Positions 32,427-42,647 are shown, numbered from the stretch's first letter. The stretch: 64,000 bases of DNA from Rhynchopus euleeides (GCA_963210315.1 OY723284.1:2046001-2110000), one strand, 5' to 3'. Notes: generated by a model not told the origin, from the letters alone. A program made the numbers and translations.

Positions 32427-33084
32427 TCGTCTCTCGCTGCCAGTCCCTGAACCGAGACTTGGCTTGAGGCTCGTGGGCCGATCCCAGCGGATAAAATCCT
32501 GCTGATTTGAGTCAACTATAATGAGTCATCTGCTCAGACTCCTGATCGGAGTCCCTGCTCGACATACTGCTCAAAACCTGTTCTGCTCACCACTCACTCA
32601 CGCGGCTCGTGGGCCGAGAGATACTGCTTGAAACCACCGGTAAACGAGCAGGATAGACCCACCACAGCAGGCATCCAAAAGTGCTCAAGACACTAACCCC
32701 ACCCTTGTGTAGAAGCGTCAACGCATCAACAAACAAAATACAGGCTAAGACCGGTTGCTGCTGAATGGTGAAGTGACTTTTCCCTCGCACCCCCCTTCCC
32801 CCGACACCGAATGCTCACCACCGATCATCGGATCGTTGGCTCTTCGCACCGCACGACCCCTCATGGCCACAGCGCAGCTGACAGCTCTGATGAGCCGTGG
32901 CTGCACAAGGATCCAATGACCAGAAGACGACCGAAGTGAACCCCACCCCCACCCCCCAGAACAGAACTCTTGCCACACCCACCGACCACCATCAGAGGGG
33001 CTTGAGTGGGACCGGGGTTGTAGGGGGTTTGCAAACCACACACCCCACGCCCCCCCTCCCCCCGCTCCCTACGTTGCCCATGCC
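32427..33084. other. intergenic region of unit 1, with the empty target site
   Basis: Carries copy 2 of the gene-downstream repeat (32650-32790). Near 32965-32970 is the uninterrupted GAACAGAACTCTTGCCAC, which in unit 2 is split by the 4,043-bp transposon. No gene is seen. Confidence 0.7.
32650..32790 (+). repeat. gene-downstream repeat, copy 2
   Basis: CACCACAGCAGGCATCCAAA, ACACTAACCCCACCC, AAGCGTCAACGCATCAACAA and GGTTGCTGCTGAATG in the same order as at 24218 and 38285. Confidence 0.65.
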
Positions 33085-33873
33085 ATGCGTCGGTGGGTCT
33101 GCCAGTGCTGCGGCAATGTCAACCGTGCCAGCGACGCACTCTGCAACGGGTGCGACACCCCTGCCGTAGCGCTGCCCCCACAGTTCGAACAGTGGGGCCA
33201 CCACCACCCGCCCCGCCCCGCCGCGCGCAGCCCCGAATCCCCTCGCCTGCTCTCGCCTGGAAGGGCGGAGTGCTGGGGCGCGCAGCTGCGACACCCACAC
33301 CGCCGCAGCAACAACACCACCACCGTCACCGCCCCCTCCCCCGCGAGCAGCGACCCACCTCGGCCGGTGCAGCTGGGCACAGCACGGGGCACCCCCACCA
33401 GCCGCCACCACCACCACCACCAGCTCACCCGCAGCGTCGTCGACGTCTCCTCCGGCACTGCGGCTGTTCCCCCGGCTCGGCCTCCAGCAGGCAACCCCCC
33501 AGGCCCCGGCAGGGCTGGGCCAGCTGCTGCTGCCCGGCGCCCCGACGATGAGCGAGGGGAGGGGCGCTGGCTGCCGCCCTACGCAGCGCAGCAGCAGCAG
33601 CAGCAGCAGGGGGCATGCTTCGCCTCTGCCTGGCGGTCGAGCGGCATCATCGCCACCGGGGGGCGGGGGGGTGGGTTGGAACAGGTGTCGTGGGTGGGGG
33701 GGTGCGGACGGCGTTGCCGGTGTATACCCCACGACCTCCCGCCAGACATGTGGGAAATACTGCAGAAGAAAGAAATGCATCGCACAGGCGGGGGTGGGTG
33801 GGAGGGGTCGTACCCCATCCCATCCCCTCCGTCCCACCCACCCCCCGCCCGAAATCATGCGTGGTCTCGATAA
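33085..33873 (+). pseudogene. truncated copy of the RanBP2 zinc-finger gene
   Basis: The first ~180 codons are near-identical to the intact gene at 42760, including the zinc finger (W4, C6, C9, N13, C20, C23). At 33631 the frame crosses the duplication junction and continues for ~80 codons into DNA that is intergenic in unit 1, ending at 33873. It is a by-product of tandem duplication and probably non-functional, although the finger itself is intact. Confidence 0.85.
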
Positions 33874-34220
33874 AAAAATCCGTTCAAAACAGGCTTTTCC
33901 ATTCCCCTTTCAACCCCCGCACTTCGATGCCCTGGCTTGTGCTTTCCCTGATGCCCCACGACTGATGTCCGTGCACACATAACATGTGTGTATGGGGTGT
34001 GTGGCAGGCGTGTCTCTTTGGCAAGGCAACGGATATACTATCCAGCAGCACAGCATGGGGTTGTGGGAACCAACAGATCAGATCACATCGGGCCACATCA
34101 GCCGAAGCCAGTGGGGGCTGGGGGCCCTGGACGAACCGACGGAATGTGTGTGTGGAGATCACATCAAGAGCAAGTGCTCGGTGTTGTCTGCGCTACTATA
34201 AATATTCACACTGTGGATGA

Positions 34221-34313
34221 GGGCCTTCGCTCAGAACTGCATAAAAGTGAGCTTCCCTCACTACACATGAGACAGAATGGCACAGGTTGACACCAGAGCG
34301 AAGGAGGCCCCCC
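34221..34313. repeat. MITE-A copy inside unit 2
   Basis: Duplicate of 28083-28175 created by the tandem duplication. Confidence 0.65.
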
Positions 34314-34483
34314 AGTCCGTGTATTGCATGTGAGCTGCTGTGGTTGTGGTGCCCTGGATCGACCTGCCTGGCTCCTTCTGGCTGCCTGTGCCTCACGAAG
34401 GCTACCCTGAGCTGCGTCAGGTGGAGGTCAGAGGGAGCGTGCCCTGTCCCACATGCACGTCGGCCCATATGTAGATACCTGCT

Positions 34484-34565
34484 GGGGGCCCTTGGCTCTG
34501 TGTGTCAATCTGTCTCCGTTGTTGTGTAGGCGATTTCATTTTCTGCACTTCTGAGCGAAGCCTCC
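34484..34565. repeat. MITE-A copy inside unit 2, second
   Basis: Duplicate of 28346-28427 created by the tandem duplication. Confidence 0.65.
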
Positions 34566-35339
34566 ATCCACATTCCGTCGGTTTATCCAGGGATCCCCCA
34601 GCCCTTGCATCAGAACGTGGTTGCCTTCAACCATGAGGGGCACCTGACCTCCCCTCCCCTCCCCTCCCCCCTTCCCCCTCCCACATCTCCTGGCAAAGCA
34701 TCCTTGGCGGAGCAACGAGGGCATGTGTGCTGCACTAACAAGCAACCTGCCCAGCAAACCCCCCCCGCCACCCCACCCCCCGGAAGCACCTCAGGCAACG
34801 TTTCTAGCCAACGCCCCGACGAGGCAGTTCCGAGGCGCGGAGGGGGCTGGGGAAGGAGGGGCGCTGTCTTGAGGGGGAGGGGGGAGGGTCTTTTTCTCGT
34901 GGTTTCGTTGGCGTGTTGTTGTTTAGTGCGCGGTAAGCCTTCCCGCCTCCTACGGAGACACTGCAGTGCCTGCCCCTGGGGTGGTGTGGTGAGGTTGCGT
35001 ACCCAAGGCGAGGTGAGATTGCTCCAGATTCGACTCTCATTCTGACGAAGCGGTGGAGGGCGGGGAGTGGGGGTGGGGTTTGGTGGGTGGGTAGCCCCGC
35101 CTACTTTCGGTGTGAGTCGGGCAGCGGCACCAAGAAAGCCCGCGTGCTGCGCATGAAGTGTTGTCCCGAAGGCCACAGCCCCTCCACCCCCACCCACACC
35201 CCGCGCCCAGACAGTCTTTTGGAGTTGTGTCGAACACCCAGCACCCGCCCTTGGAGAGGTGCTGCCTCTTATGTGCATGTGGGGCTCTGTTGTGTCAGCA
35301 GCATCTCGGAGGGGACGCCACACCGCACCCCCTGCAGGG

Positions 35340-38027
35340 ATGCGTGAGTCCAACAGTGGTGATTCCATCAGGAGCAGCTCGGTGCTCGGCACTGCTAGAT
35401 ATAGTGGGCAGGGGGACAGGGTCACAGAGCCAGGCATGGAGCTGCACGGGAGTGGAGATGCGACAAAGCAGGCTGGCAAGGAGGAGGCACAGCCGCAGGC
35501 GGAAAGTGCCACCCGTCCCGCCTGGCGTGTGTGCGGCATCGTGGGCGTTGCCGGCGTGCTGCTGGTCTGGTTGGAAGACTATACCAGCTACGTGCCGCCC
35601 GGTGCCGGGTTCTTTCTCTGCTACTTGGCGTACCTCTTGGAGGAGGGCAGGGTAACTGCCTTGCTCCGCACGATGGGGCTGCACAAGGGTGGGGATGCGG
35701 TGACGCAGGCTGATGAGGAGGCACAGCCACAGGCGGAAAGTGCCGCCCGTTCCGCTTGGTGGGCCAGGTGGGTCTACTTAGCCGTGTTTGTGATCGCTGC
35801 CTTCGCTGACGTGTCGACCTACATGTATATCCTCGTCTTCAGCGGCCTCTGGTACAGCCTGTCCTTAGTTACGGGAGTGGACCTCATGGCTGAGGGTGGG
35901 GTAGCTGCCCTGCTCCGCATCATGGGGCTGACGCAGGCTGATGAGGAGGCACAGCCGCAGGCGGAAAGTGCCACCCGTGCCAGCTGGTGTGTGGGTGACG
36001 TGGTGCTGACGGGTGCACTGATCGCATCCGTTGTCGGCACACTGCTGATGAGCGGCACTGTCGTCGGAGTCACGCCTGTCCTCGGAGTAACGCTCGGAAG
36101 ACGCGAAGTACCGCCGAAGGTCACTGTCGGGCATGACAGCGACCCGATGTTCCACATGATGCTATCTCTCGGGTGCACCTGCGCGCTCTTCCTTATTGCT
36201 CTGCTGGCAGTCTTCCTTGCGGGGGTGCACCTCTCGCAGGAGGGCGGGGTGGCTGCCCTGCTCGGCAGGGGTGCCGTCTGGGTGACGCTCGCCCTTGCCT
36301 GTGGCGCTGTGGTGGTGTGGGCGGTGGGGCTGGCGGGCTGTCTCCGAGGCTCTGATGAAATGATCACAGTAATTCGTCTGCTGGGTGCCGGTGAGATTGG
36401 TGTCGGTGTGATGTCGATGCTTGCACTTGCCGTGATGACAGTTGGTTTGCTCAGATCGTGGAAGGTGCGTGGCGTCGCGTGCCTCATGCACTGCTGTGCG
36501 GTGCTCATCTTCGAGGCCCTCTCCGTCATCGGGTCCGCTGCAGCAGTTCTGACCACCATGCCCACAAATGGTCCGGATCGTGGATTGTTTAGCTCTTTCA
36601 GGTCTGATCCCGAGACACGTGCCGTTGGCGGGGCCATCACAGCTGTGGTGCTGCTGGAGCTGATCTGGACACTGTTCCGCGACAGACGCGGCACCAAGCA
36701 GCGCATCCCACAGGTGTGCCTCTGTGTGCTGCTCGCGATCGGAGTCCTCGTTATCCAGAGCCACTGGATCAGCTGGCGCCTCAAGTACCTCCGGAACAAG
36801 GACGACGATCCTGATACGTTGCATTATCAGCTCCCCATGTACACGGTGCCGTACATGCATATCATCAACGCAGCAGCTGTGATTGTCACGGTACTCACGA
36901 CATGTGGTGGGACGACCGAGATGTGCTTGTCTTGCGTCACGCAAGGTGTTCAGCAGCTGGAGACAAGTGGGAGACAGCGCGCCAGCTGGCGTGTGGGTGA
37001 CGTGGTGCTGACGGGTGCACTGATGGCATCGACTGCCGGAGTCCTGCTGAAGAGCACTGTCGTCGAGTATCCCAGATACACGGATGACATGGATTACATG
37101 ACAGTGTCTATCATTTCCACCTGCACGGACTTCTTCATCGCCCTGCTGGCAGTCTTCCTTGCGGGGGTGCACCTCTCGCAGGAGGGCGGGGTGGCTGCCC
37201 TCATCGGCAGGGGTGCCGTCTGGGTGACGCTCGCCCTTGCCTGTGGCGCTGTGGTGGTGTGGGCGGTGGGGATGGCGACCCTCGCAGACAGCATCTGGTT
37301 GAGATTGGACAGCCTCTGCAACCAATACTATCTCGGCAACGGACGGGTGAGGATGACGATGCTCGTAATTCCCATGACGACGGTTGTGCTGCTCAGATTG
37401 TGGAAGGTGTTTCCTGTGTTGCTCCGCATGTACTCCTGTGTGCTGCCCATCTTCATCGTGCCTGCCGTCTTCGGACCCTGCAGCAGCCCTCGCCGTATAA
37501 TGTCGGTAGTCCGAGTTGCCGGGCTCACGGCTTTGCTGATCAAGTCTCGGAAGGGGAATGCCATCGAGTCCCTCCTGTACTGTTCTGCGATGCTTATCTT
37601 CGAGGCCCTCTCCTTCCTCTCCTACCTGAAGTGCGATCCAGAACCACTGTATTATGATGTGGCCACGCACTTGATCTCTACGGTACAGATGCAGGCCGCT
37701 CGTGGGGCCACGCTGCTGATGCTGATGGGAACATTGTACTGCGATGCACATGGCAACGCGTCCAGCCTCTTAAAGTCGACCGTTGTCTATTGGCAGGTGG
37801 GCTTGCTGAAGAATATATCGCAGTGGTTCAGGGTGGAGGATATTCCTGCCTTGCACGCATCCTGTGTGTTCTTGATTGTCGTGCGTCTGCACCTCAGGAA
37901 TGGGACACGCAAACAGGGCGACTGGGGTGTAGCTACGCTACAGTTAATGAAGGCAATAGTATCATGTTGGTCCTTTTTGAAAATCCGGAACGAGATAAGG
38001 CGTTGCTTGTGCGCCAAACTGGTATAA
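35340..38027 (+). CDS. multi-pass membrane protein, copy 2 (intact), unknown function
   Basis: 895 residues from the ATG two bases after a CACCCCCTGCAG acceptor-like site. At least twelve hydrophobic segments alternate with short loops. The protein is internally repetitive. The linker QADEEAQPQAESA followed by R-x-x-W recurs three times near the N-terminus. A longer module with VGDVVLTGALIAS, LFLIALLAVFLAGVHLSQEG and VWVTLALACGAVVVWAVG occurs twice (about residues 215-330 and 550-665). A basic segment VGLLRSWKVRGVACLMHCC has a later relative, VVLLRLWKVFPVLLRMYSC. No transporter or receptor family was recognised. Internal duplication suggests growth from a smaller ancestor. Confidence 0.8.
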   Translation: MRESNSGDSIRSSSVLGTARYSGQGDRVTEPGMELHGSGDATKQAGKEEAQPQAESATRPAWRVCGIVGVAGVLLVWLEDYTSYVPPGAGFFLCYLAYLLEEGRVTALLRTMGLHKGGDAVTQADEEAQPQAESAARSAWWARWVYLAVFVIAAFADVSTYMYILVFSGLWYSLSLVTGVDLMAEGGVAALLRIMGLTQADEEAQPQAESATRASWCVGDVVLTGALIASVVGTLLMSGTVVGVTPVLGVTLGRREVPPKVTVGHDSDPMFHMMLSLGCTCALFLIALLAVFLAGVHLSQEGGVAALLGRGAVWVTLALACGAVVVWAVGLAGCLRGSDEMITVIRLLGAGEIGVGVMSMLALAVMTVGLLRSWKVRGVACLMHCCAVLIFEALSVIGSAAAVLTTMPTNGPDRGLFSSFRSDPETRAVGGAITAVVLLELIWTLFRDRRGTKQRIPQVCLCVLLAIGVLVIQSHWISWRLKYLRNKDDDPDTLHYQLPMYTVPYMHIINAAAVIVTVLTTCGGTTEMCLSCVTQGVQQLETSGRQRASWRVGDVVLTGALMASTAGVLLKSTVVEYPRYTDDMDYMTVSIISTCTDFFIALLAVFLAGVHLSQEGGVAALIGRGAVWVTLALACGAVVVWAVGMATLADSIWLRLDSLCNQYYLGNGRVRMTMLVIPMTTVVLLRLWKVFPVLLRMYSCVLPIFIVPAVFGPCSSPRRIMSVVRVAGLTALLIKSRKGNAIESLLYCSAMLIFEALSFLSYLKCDPEPLYYDVATHLISTVQMQAARGATLLMLMGTLYCDAHGNASSLLKSTVVYWQVGLLKNISQWFRVEDIPALHASCVFLIVVRLHLRNGTRKQGDWGVATLQLMKAIVSCWSFLKIRNEIRRCLCAKLV

Positions 38028-38604
38028 TCTGGAAGCTATCTGGGTGGGGCGGCATGCTGCGGGCCACCTACGAGTCATCTTTCGCTGCCAGTCCCTGAAC
38101 CAGACTTGGCTTGAGGCTCGTGGGCCGATCCCAGCGGATAAAATCCTGCTGATTTGAGTCATCTATAAGGAGTCAGCTGATAGGATTCCCTGCTCGGCAT
38201 CCTGCTCAAAACCTGTTCTGCTCACCACTCACTCACGCGGCTCGTGGGCCGAGAGATACTGCTTGAAACCACCGGCAAACGAGCAGGATAGACCCACCAC
38301 AGCAATCATCCAAAAGTGCTCCATACACTAACCCCACCCTTGTGTAGAAGCGTCAACGCATCAACAAACAAAATACAGGCTAAGACCGGTTGCTGCTGAA
38401 TGGTGAAGTGTCTTTTCCCTCGCACCCCCCCTTCCCCCGACACCGAATGCTCACCACCGATCATCGGATCGTTGGCTCTTCGCACCGCACGACCCCTCAT
38501 GGCCACAGCGCAGCTGACAGCTCTGATGAGCCGTGGCTGCACAAGGATCCAATGACCAGACGAAGTGAACCCCACCCCCCCCCCCCCCCCCAGAACAGAA
38601 CTCT
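38028..38604. other. intergenic region of unit 2 up to the transposon
   Basis: Parallels 32427-32969 and contains copy 3 of the gene-downstream repeat. No gene is seen. Confidence 0.6.
38285..38425 (+). repeat. gene-downstream repeat, copy 3
   Basis: Same block order as at 24218 and 32650. Present here as part of duplication unit 2. Confidence 0.65.
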
Positions 38605-38901
38605 CACCACGGACTAGTCGCCCGGACGACTAGTCGGGACGACGGGTGAAATGACGACGGGTGAAACGACGGGTTCACCCGTCGAGTCGACGGGTGCCAC
38701 CCGTCGACTCGACGGGTGGCACCCGTCGGCACGACGGGTGAACCTGCTGAAACGACGGGTGTTCCAGCCATTTCCTGTTGATATGGGCCAATTTCCATTG
38801 AAAACTAGGGGAGTACCTTGCATGGCATCAGGTTATTTTTCACGCCGAGCCATCTTCCCTGCACAGACCCACCCCCCCATTACTTTCCATTTACAATTCC
38901 T
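38605..38901. repeat. left terminal inverted repeat of the two-gene transposon
   Basis: 297 bp. The outer part has ACTAGT and GACGGGTG repeats in both orientations. The inner part, from GAACCTGCTGAAACGACGGG to TTACAATTCCT, matches the right repeat with one substitution noticed. Confidence 0.9.
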
Positions 38902-39086
38902 TTGGTTCCCATTGGTGAAGGGGCTGCCCACCGGTGGACCACCAGGAGGGGGGTGAGCCATCCAGGTGGGCAGGGGGCCTGGGGGTGGGGCCTCAAAACA
39001 ACTCCCTCCCACGACGTCACCCCGCTCTCGAGGACAAACAAAATCACCTACGTACCTGAACTGCCAAACACCCCCCCCCCCCTCAC

Positions 39087-40937
39087 TTACGGGTGCGCGG
39101 ATCTCATGTGCTCGTCGCGCTTTACAGTGGTTTTAAAGAGCTCGAAACAAACACAGCAACGCTTTTGTGTCAGCACGCGCGAATGGTGACTGAGGTAGTG
39201 CTGGCTCAGTCCCTTCGATTTTGTCCGTTTGCCGCACTCCTGGCATGTGACAGTGCAAGTCTGACACGGCGCGTTGTTTTGTGGCCGATGTGCAGCATCA
39301 TAATGCGCAAACAGTGCTTCTCTCGTGTGGACAACTTTGGAGCACACAATGCAGATATGCTGCTGCACAGGCACTGTACCGGATGGGGTTGGTTCTGGCA
39401 CTTCTGGCACATCCTCGCTGTTGCCCCAGGATTTGGACTTGCAGATGCATGCGAGCAGCGTTGCCTTTGGAGTGGTGTTTTCCGGGTCGCCCAGAAATTG
39501 TTGGCCCCATCGCCCCCTTTTTGTGACGTGAGATCCAAGGCCGAGGGACTCGAGTCTCCGCTGCAGTGCTGCCGTTGCTCCCTTCCAACAAGCGTTCCTC
39601 GCAGTGACACAGCAGCAAAGCTTTATCGCGCCGAACTTCAGGAGGGTCGGGGTGCTCGGTTGGTCCAGCAGGCCGCACCCCTTGCCTTTGGTCCTCTGCA
39701 TTTCGAAGAGCAGCAGGTCCCGTTCGGCGGTCTGCTGCGATGTCACCCTCAGGGCATGGCGTTTGGAGACGCCATTCCCCCTCTCCAGTTCCTCGTCACT
39801 CAGGGCGAGGGGGTGTGCATCTTCTGGATCAAACCAGTGGCTCATCGAATGGATATATGTAACACCACGCCCCTCGGATGTTCTCCCAGGTGACACCCAC
39901 TCCAGGACAAACACAAGGATGTGCATTGCGATGAGCGAGAAGATGAACTCTTTCGCGCACTTTCCCTCCTGGTGGTACTTGATGGGGATGTCGTTGTAGC
40001 GGAAATGCACAAGCATTTCCATTGCAATACAGAGTAGATGCTGCACCCCCTTCGTCTTGGTAATGGTGAGTAAGCGACTCAGAACATCTCTGGCCTGGTT
40101 TCCCGTCATGTTGGAACACGTTGAGCTGCCAAGGACAGCCTTCTGCACGGCAGGTCCGTCAGGCAAGATCTCTGCGAGTATTGCGATGACCCCTTTTATG
40201 TCGTGCAGGGGGGGTGTGATCGTGTACGCTGTGGAGGTGAACACCCCTGCGTACAGGCTCTCAAACCCAGCTTCATGAAGTTCCTGGATGCTAGCCCTGT
40301 GGCAGGCGTGGAGCTGTTTCAACCAGTCATTTCGTGGTGTGGTACAAAACGCGCTCCTGTGCGAAGATGACCCCATCTTACTAAATGCCGACCACAGCTC
40401 AAGATGGTCCCCTGCTACCCTAAAGCCGGCGAGCCGAAACATCACGTTCGCCTTTTCGAAAACCCCTCTCTGCACTCTTGCGATTTGCTTCAGGAAGTTG
40501 AACGTGAACCACGTTCTGTACTCGTCCTTCTGCTTATCGGCAACTGTCACCAACCGTGTTGCGAAGGCACCGTCGAAAATGCCTACGGCCAGCCGTTCCC
40601 GCGACGTTCTGCTCCCAGATCCCGGGTTGTACCCGTCCGCCGAGATCACTACCAATGGGCTGTCGACCTGAAACTGGCATGTATCAATGATGTGGCAAAG
40701 CGTCGCGCTCAGGTTTCCCTTTCGGTATTCAGCCTCTTCGCGCAGAGGGACTTCCTTCTTCGCGACAGTTTTTCGCGAGAGCCCGAGTTGAGGGGGTTTC
40801 TCCCCGGCCTCCGCCACCTTCTGACGCAACGCTTTCGACATCTCCCCACACTTGCGGCCAGACAGCTGGACATCGAACCTGTGCTCACGCAGGCCTTCTC
40901 CCACCAGGGCCAGGCGGATATCCTCCTCGACCGGCAT
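39087..40937 (-). CDS. putative DDE transposase with C-terminal C2H2 fingers
   Basis: 616 residues, ATG start. Candidate RNase H-fold acids are D101 (PLVVISADGYNPG), D177 (FRVAGDHLELWSAF) and E385 (DEELERGNGVSKRHA). The ~200 residues between the last two are mainly helical, as in transposases with an inserted helical domain (hAT, CMC, Transib/RAG). A TPPLHDIKGVI motif lies in that region. The C-terminus has three C2H2-like fingers (CIVCSKVVHTREALFAHYDA..H, CQECGKRTKSKGLSQHYLSHH, CCVCFELF...HMRSAH), probably for end recognition. No family was recognised by eye, so the acid assignments are inference. It is the only sizeable enzyme-like frame in the element. Confidence 0.6.
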   Translation of the reverse strand: MPVEEDIRLALVGEGLREHRFDVQLSGRKCGEMSKALRQKVAEAGEKPPQLGLSRKTVAKKEVPLREEAEYRKGNLSATLCHIIDTCQFQVDSPLVVISADGYNPGSGSRTSRERLAVGIFDGAFATRLVTVADKQKDEYRTWFTFNFLKQIARVQRGVFEKANVMFRLAGFRVAGDHLELWSAFSKMGSSSHRSAFCTTPRNDWLKQLHACHRASIQELHEAGFESLYAGVFTSTAYTITPPLHDIKGVIAILAEILPDGPAVQKAVLGSSTCSNMTGNQARDVLSRLLTITKTKGVQHLLCIAMEMLVHFRYNDIPIKYHQEGKCAKEFIFSLIAMHILVFVLEWVSPGRTSEGRGVTYIHSMSHWFDPEDAHPLALSDEELERGNGVSKRHALRVTSQQTAERDLLLFEMQRTKGKGCGLLDQPSTPTLLKFGAIKLCCCVTARNACWKGATAALQRRLESLGLGSHVTKRGRWGQQFLGDPENTTPKATLLACICKSKSWGNSEDVPEVPEPTPSGTVPVQQHICIVCSKVVHTREALFAHYDAAHRPQNNAPCQTCTVTCQECGKRTKSKGLSQHYLSHHSRVLTQKRCCVCFELFKTTVKRDEHMRSAHP

Positions 40938-41105
40938 GGTGCCTCCTGCGAAGAGTGAGTGCAGCTTTGATAGTGGCTAGTTGATACCCAAATGTTGAAA
41001 CCGTAGAGAAAAAGGCACAAGTGATCATTTACCAGGGTCAGAGGTCAGGGGCTTGGGGCTGTCAGTATTTCGCTGATGCATCATGTTTCTCTCCTCCTGG
41101 CTCGC

Positions 41106-42074
41106 TCAAAGGTCTGCGCTGTGGAACACGGTCGGCGTGGAGTCGCCGATGGTGTCGGCGTTGGCATCCCCGCCATCACTGCCGTCTCCACCATCATCTT
41201 CGGTGCCCTCATCCCCACCATCTTCTTCATCATCATCATCGTCCCCCATCAGCAGCTTCCACTTGCTGCCATCACTTGCCGTCGTGTCCATTGCTGAACC
41301 TTGCTTGGTCAGCAACGGACACTTGACGGAAATGATGCCGTCCTCATCACGCGCCTCTGCCTTGACCTGCAGATTGAGCAGGCACTCTGGCGGGATGATG
41401 AGGACCGTGGAGTACTCGCCCTTCGGAAGATCATTAGTCTTCCGCAGGCGTGTCCACGAGAGCGTCACCTGGTGGCCGTTCTGGGAACAGCTGAGGAGCT
41501 GCGCAAACCCCACCTCCACTGCGAAGGCGTAGTACAGGTTGGCGCCCTCCTTCTTGCGAGCCCCCGAGAACTGGGGGTAGGCCACCTTGTTGGCCTTCGG
41601 TGGCCCGGTCTTCTGCTGGGTCTTCTGTGCCTGTTTCTTCTCCGCCTCGTACAGCTTCACCATAGCTGCAGCGGTACCGATAGGTGCCGCGGGGCAGGCG
41701 TCGGCCATCTCCTTGAGCCCTGTCGGGTGGTCCTTCCCGTTGCTCTTCCGGAGGCCCAACCCGACAAACTCGATGTCTGACCCGCTATTGACACGGGCAG
41801 CGTACATCGTGCGACCATCCTTCAGCGCGGTCGACTTGCTGATCACCCCACCCCCCAGCTTCTCATACTTTTTGTACAGGGCAAGACTGATGATGGGATC
41901 AGTCGACTTGATGGTAGTATCCGTCAGCTTGCCGAGAAGCTGCTTCAGGGTCATGTGGCTCAACCCATCAGCATCACGCTCGACAACGTACGTGTTGATC
42001 CAAGCACGTACAAACACCGTCATGTCCACAGCGCTGGCGAGGGCCTGCGCTGCAGTACGCTTTGCCGCTGGCAT
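41106..42074 (-). CDS. second protein of the two-gene transposon, unknown
   Basis: 322 residues, ATG start, located upstream of the transposase on the same strand with a 168-bp gap. The N-terminal ~250 residues look globular (TVFVRAWINTYVVERDADGL, ATALKDGRTMYAARVNSG-like stretch, VEVGFAQLLSCSQNG, STVLIIPPECLLNLQV). The C-terminal ~60 residues are extremely acidic (runs of D, E and G). No catalytic motif is visible. Position and acidic tail suggest an accessory DNA- or protein-binding partner of the transposase, as in other two-protein elements, but nothing proves this. Confidence 0.55.
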   Translation of the reverse strand: MPAAKRTAAQALASAVDMTVFVRAWINTYVVERDADGLSHMTLKQLLGKLTDTTIKSTDPIISLALYKKYEKLGGGVISKSTALKDGRTMYAARVNSGSDIEFVGLGLRKSNGKDHPTGLKEMADACPAAPIGTAAAMVKLYEAEKKQAQKTQQKTGPPKANKVAYPQFSGARKKEGANLYYAFAVEVGFAQLLSCSQNGHQVTLSWTRLRKTNDLPKGEYSTVLIIPPECLLNLQVKAEARDEDGIISVKCPLLTKQGSAMDTTASDGSKWKLLMGDDDDDEEDGGDEGTEDDGGDGSDGGDANADTIGDSTPTVFHSADL

Positions 42075-42350
42075 TGATTGGTGTGGCTCGTCTGGGTGGC
42101 CTGGGTGGTGATGATGGTATCTTGGGGTATCTTGGCCTGGGTGGTGATGAGGGTACGGTATCTTGGAGACTGCCTTGTGGGTTGTGCAAGGGTTGGGGGC
42201 TGGGGCGAAAATTTGCCTGGCAGAAAAGTGATCACCTTCATGAAGTAGGTTGCTCTGTCAAACTGACACAGTTTGTCAGAGTCAAGATCCCTCGAACAAT
42301 GAAAATCCACGAGAACAGCCGTCGCACGTGCACTTGAGGCCCCATCAAGT

Positions 42351-42647
42351 AGGAATTGTAAATGGAAAGTAATGGGGGGGTGGGTCTGTGCAGGGAAGAT
42401 AGCTCGGCGTGAAAAATAACCTGATGCCATGCAAGGTACTCCCCTAGTTTTCAATGGAAATTGGCCCATATCAACAGGAAATGGCTGGAACACCCGTCGT
42501 TTCAGCAGGTTCACCCGTCGAGTCGACGGGTGCCACCCGTCGACTCGACGGGTGGGCCCGTCGAGTCGACGGGTGCCGCCTGTCGAGTTTTCACCCGTCG
42601 TCCCGACTAGTCGACCCCACCCGTCACTGCCCGACTAGTCCGTGGTG
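42351..42647. repeat. right terminal inverted repeat of the two-gene transposon
   Basis: 297 bp, same length as the left repeat, ending GACTAGTCCGTGGTG. The outer GACGGGTG array differs from the left by rearranged units, while the inner part is conserved. Confidence 0.9.

Larger units (their letters stand above)
27485..33630 (+). repeat. tandem duplication unit 1 (6,146 bp)
   Basis: The unit starts at TGGCGGTCGAGCGGCATCAT and ends inside the zinc-finger gene copy. The next base begins unit 2 with the same sequence at 33631. It contains the membrane-protein gene (copy 1), its downstream region and the first ~180 codons of the zinc-finger gene. The junction shows 3 bp of microhomology (TGG). 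Confidence 0.9.
38605..42647 (-). mobile_element. two-gene DNA transposon with 297-bp terminal inverted repeats (CAC...GTG ends)
   Basis: The element is 4,043 bp. Both ends read CACCACGGACTAGTCG inward. The inverted repeats run 38605-38901 and 42351-42647. The outer half is built of GACGGGTG/CACCCGTC repeats with internal palindromes, and the inner ~170 bp are almost identical. A CT dinucleotide flanks both ends. The uninterrupted site AACTCTTGCC is preserved at the equivalent place in duplication unit 1, so the 2-bp duplication is read directly. Two minus-strand genes lie inside. Terminal CAC is shared by CACTA/CMC, Transib and RAG-type elements; the superfamily is undetermined. Confidence 0.92.

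Noticed and set aside
36162-37751. 529-codon minus-strand frame antisense to the membrane-protein gene
   Set aside because: Rich in H, Q and R from reverse-reading hydrophobic codons; a shadow of the + strand gene.
38605-42647. Interpretation as a RAG1/RAG2-like (ProtoRAG) element because of two genes and CAC ends
   Set aside because: The duplication is 2 bp instead of 5, the ends lack a heptamer-spacer-nonamer pattern, and the second protein shows no kelch or PHD motifs.
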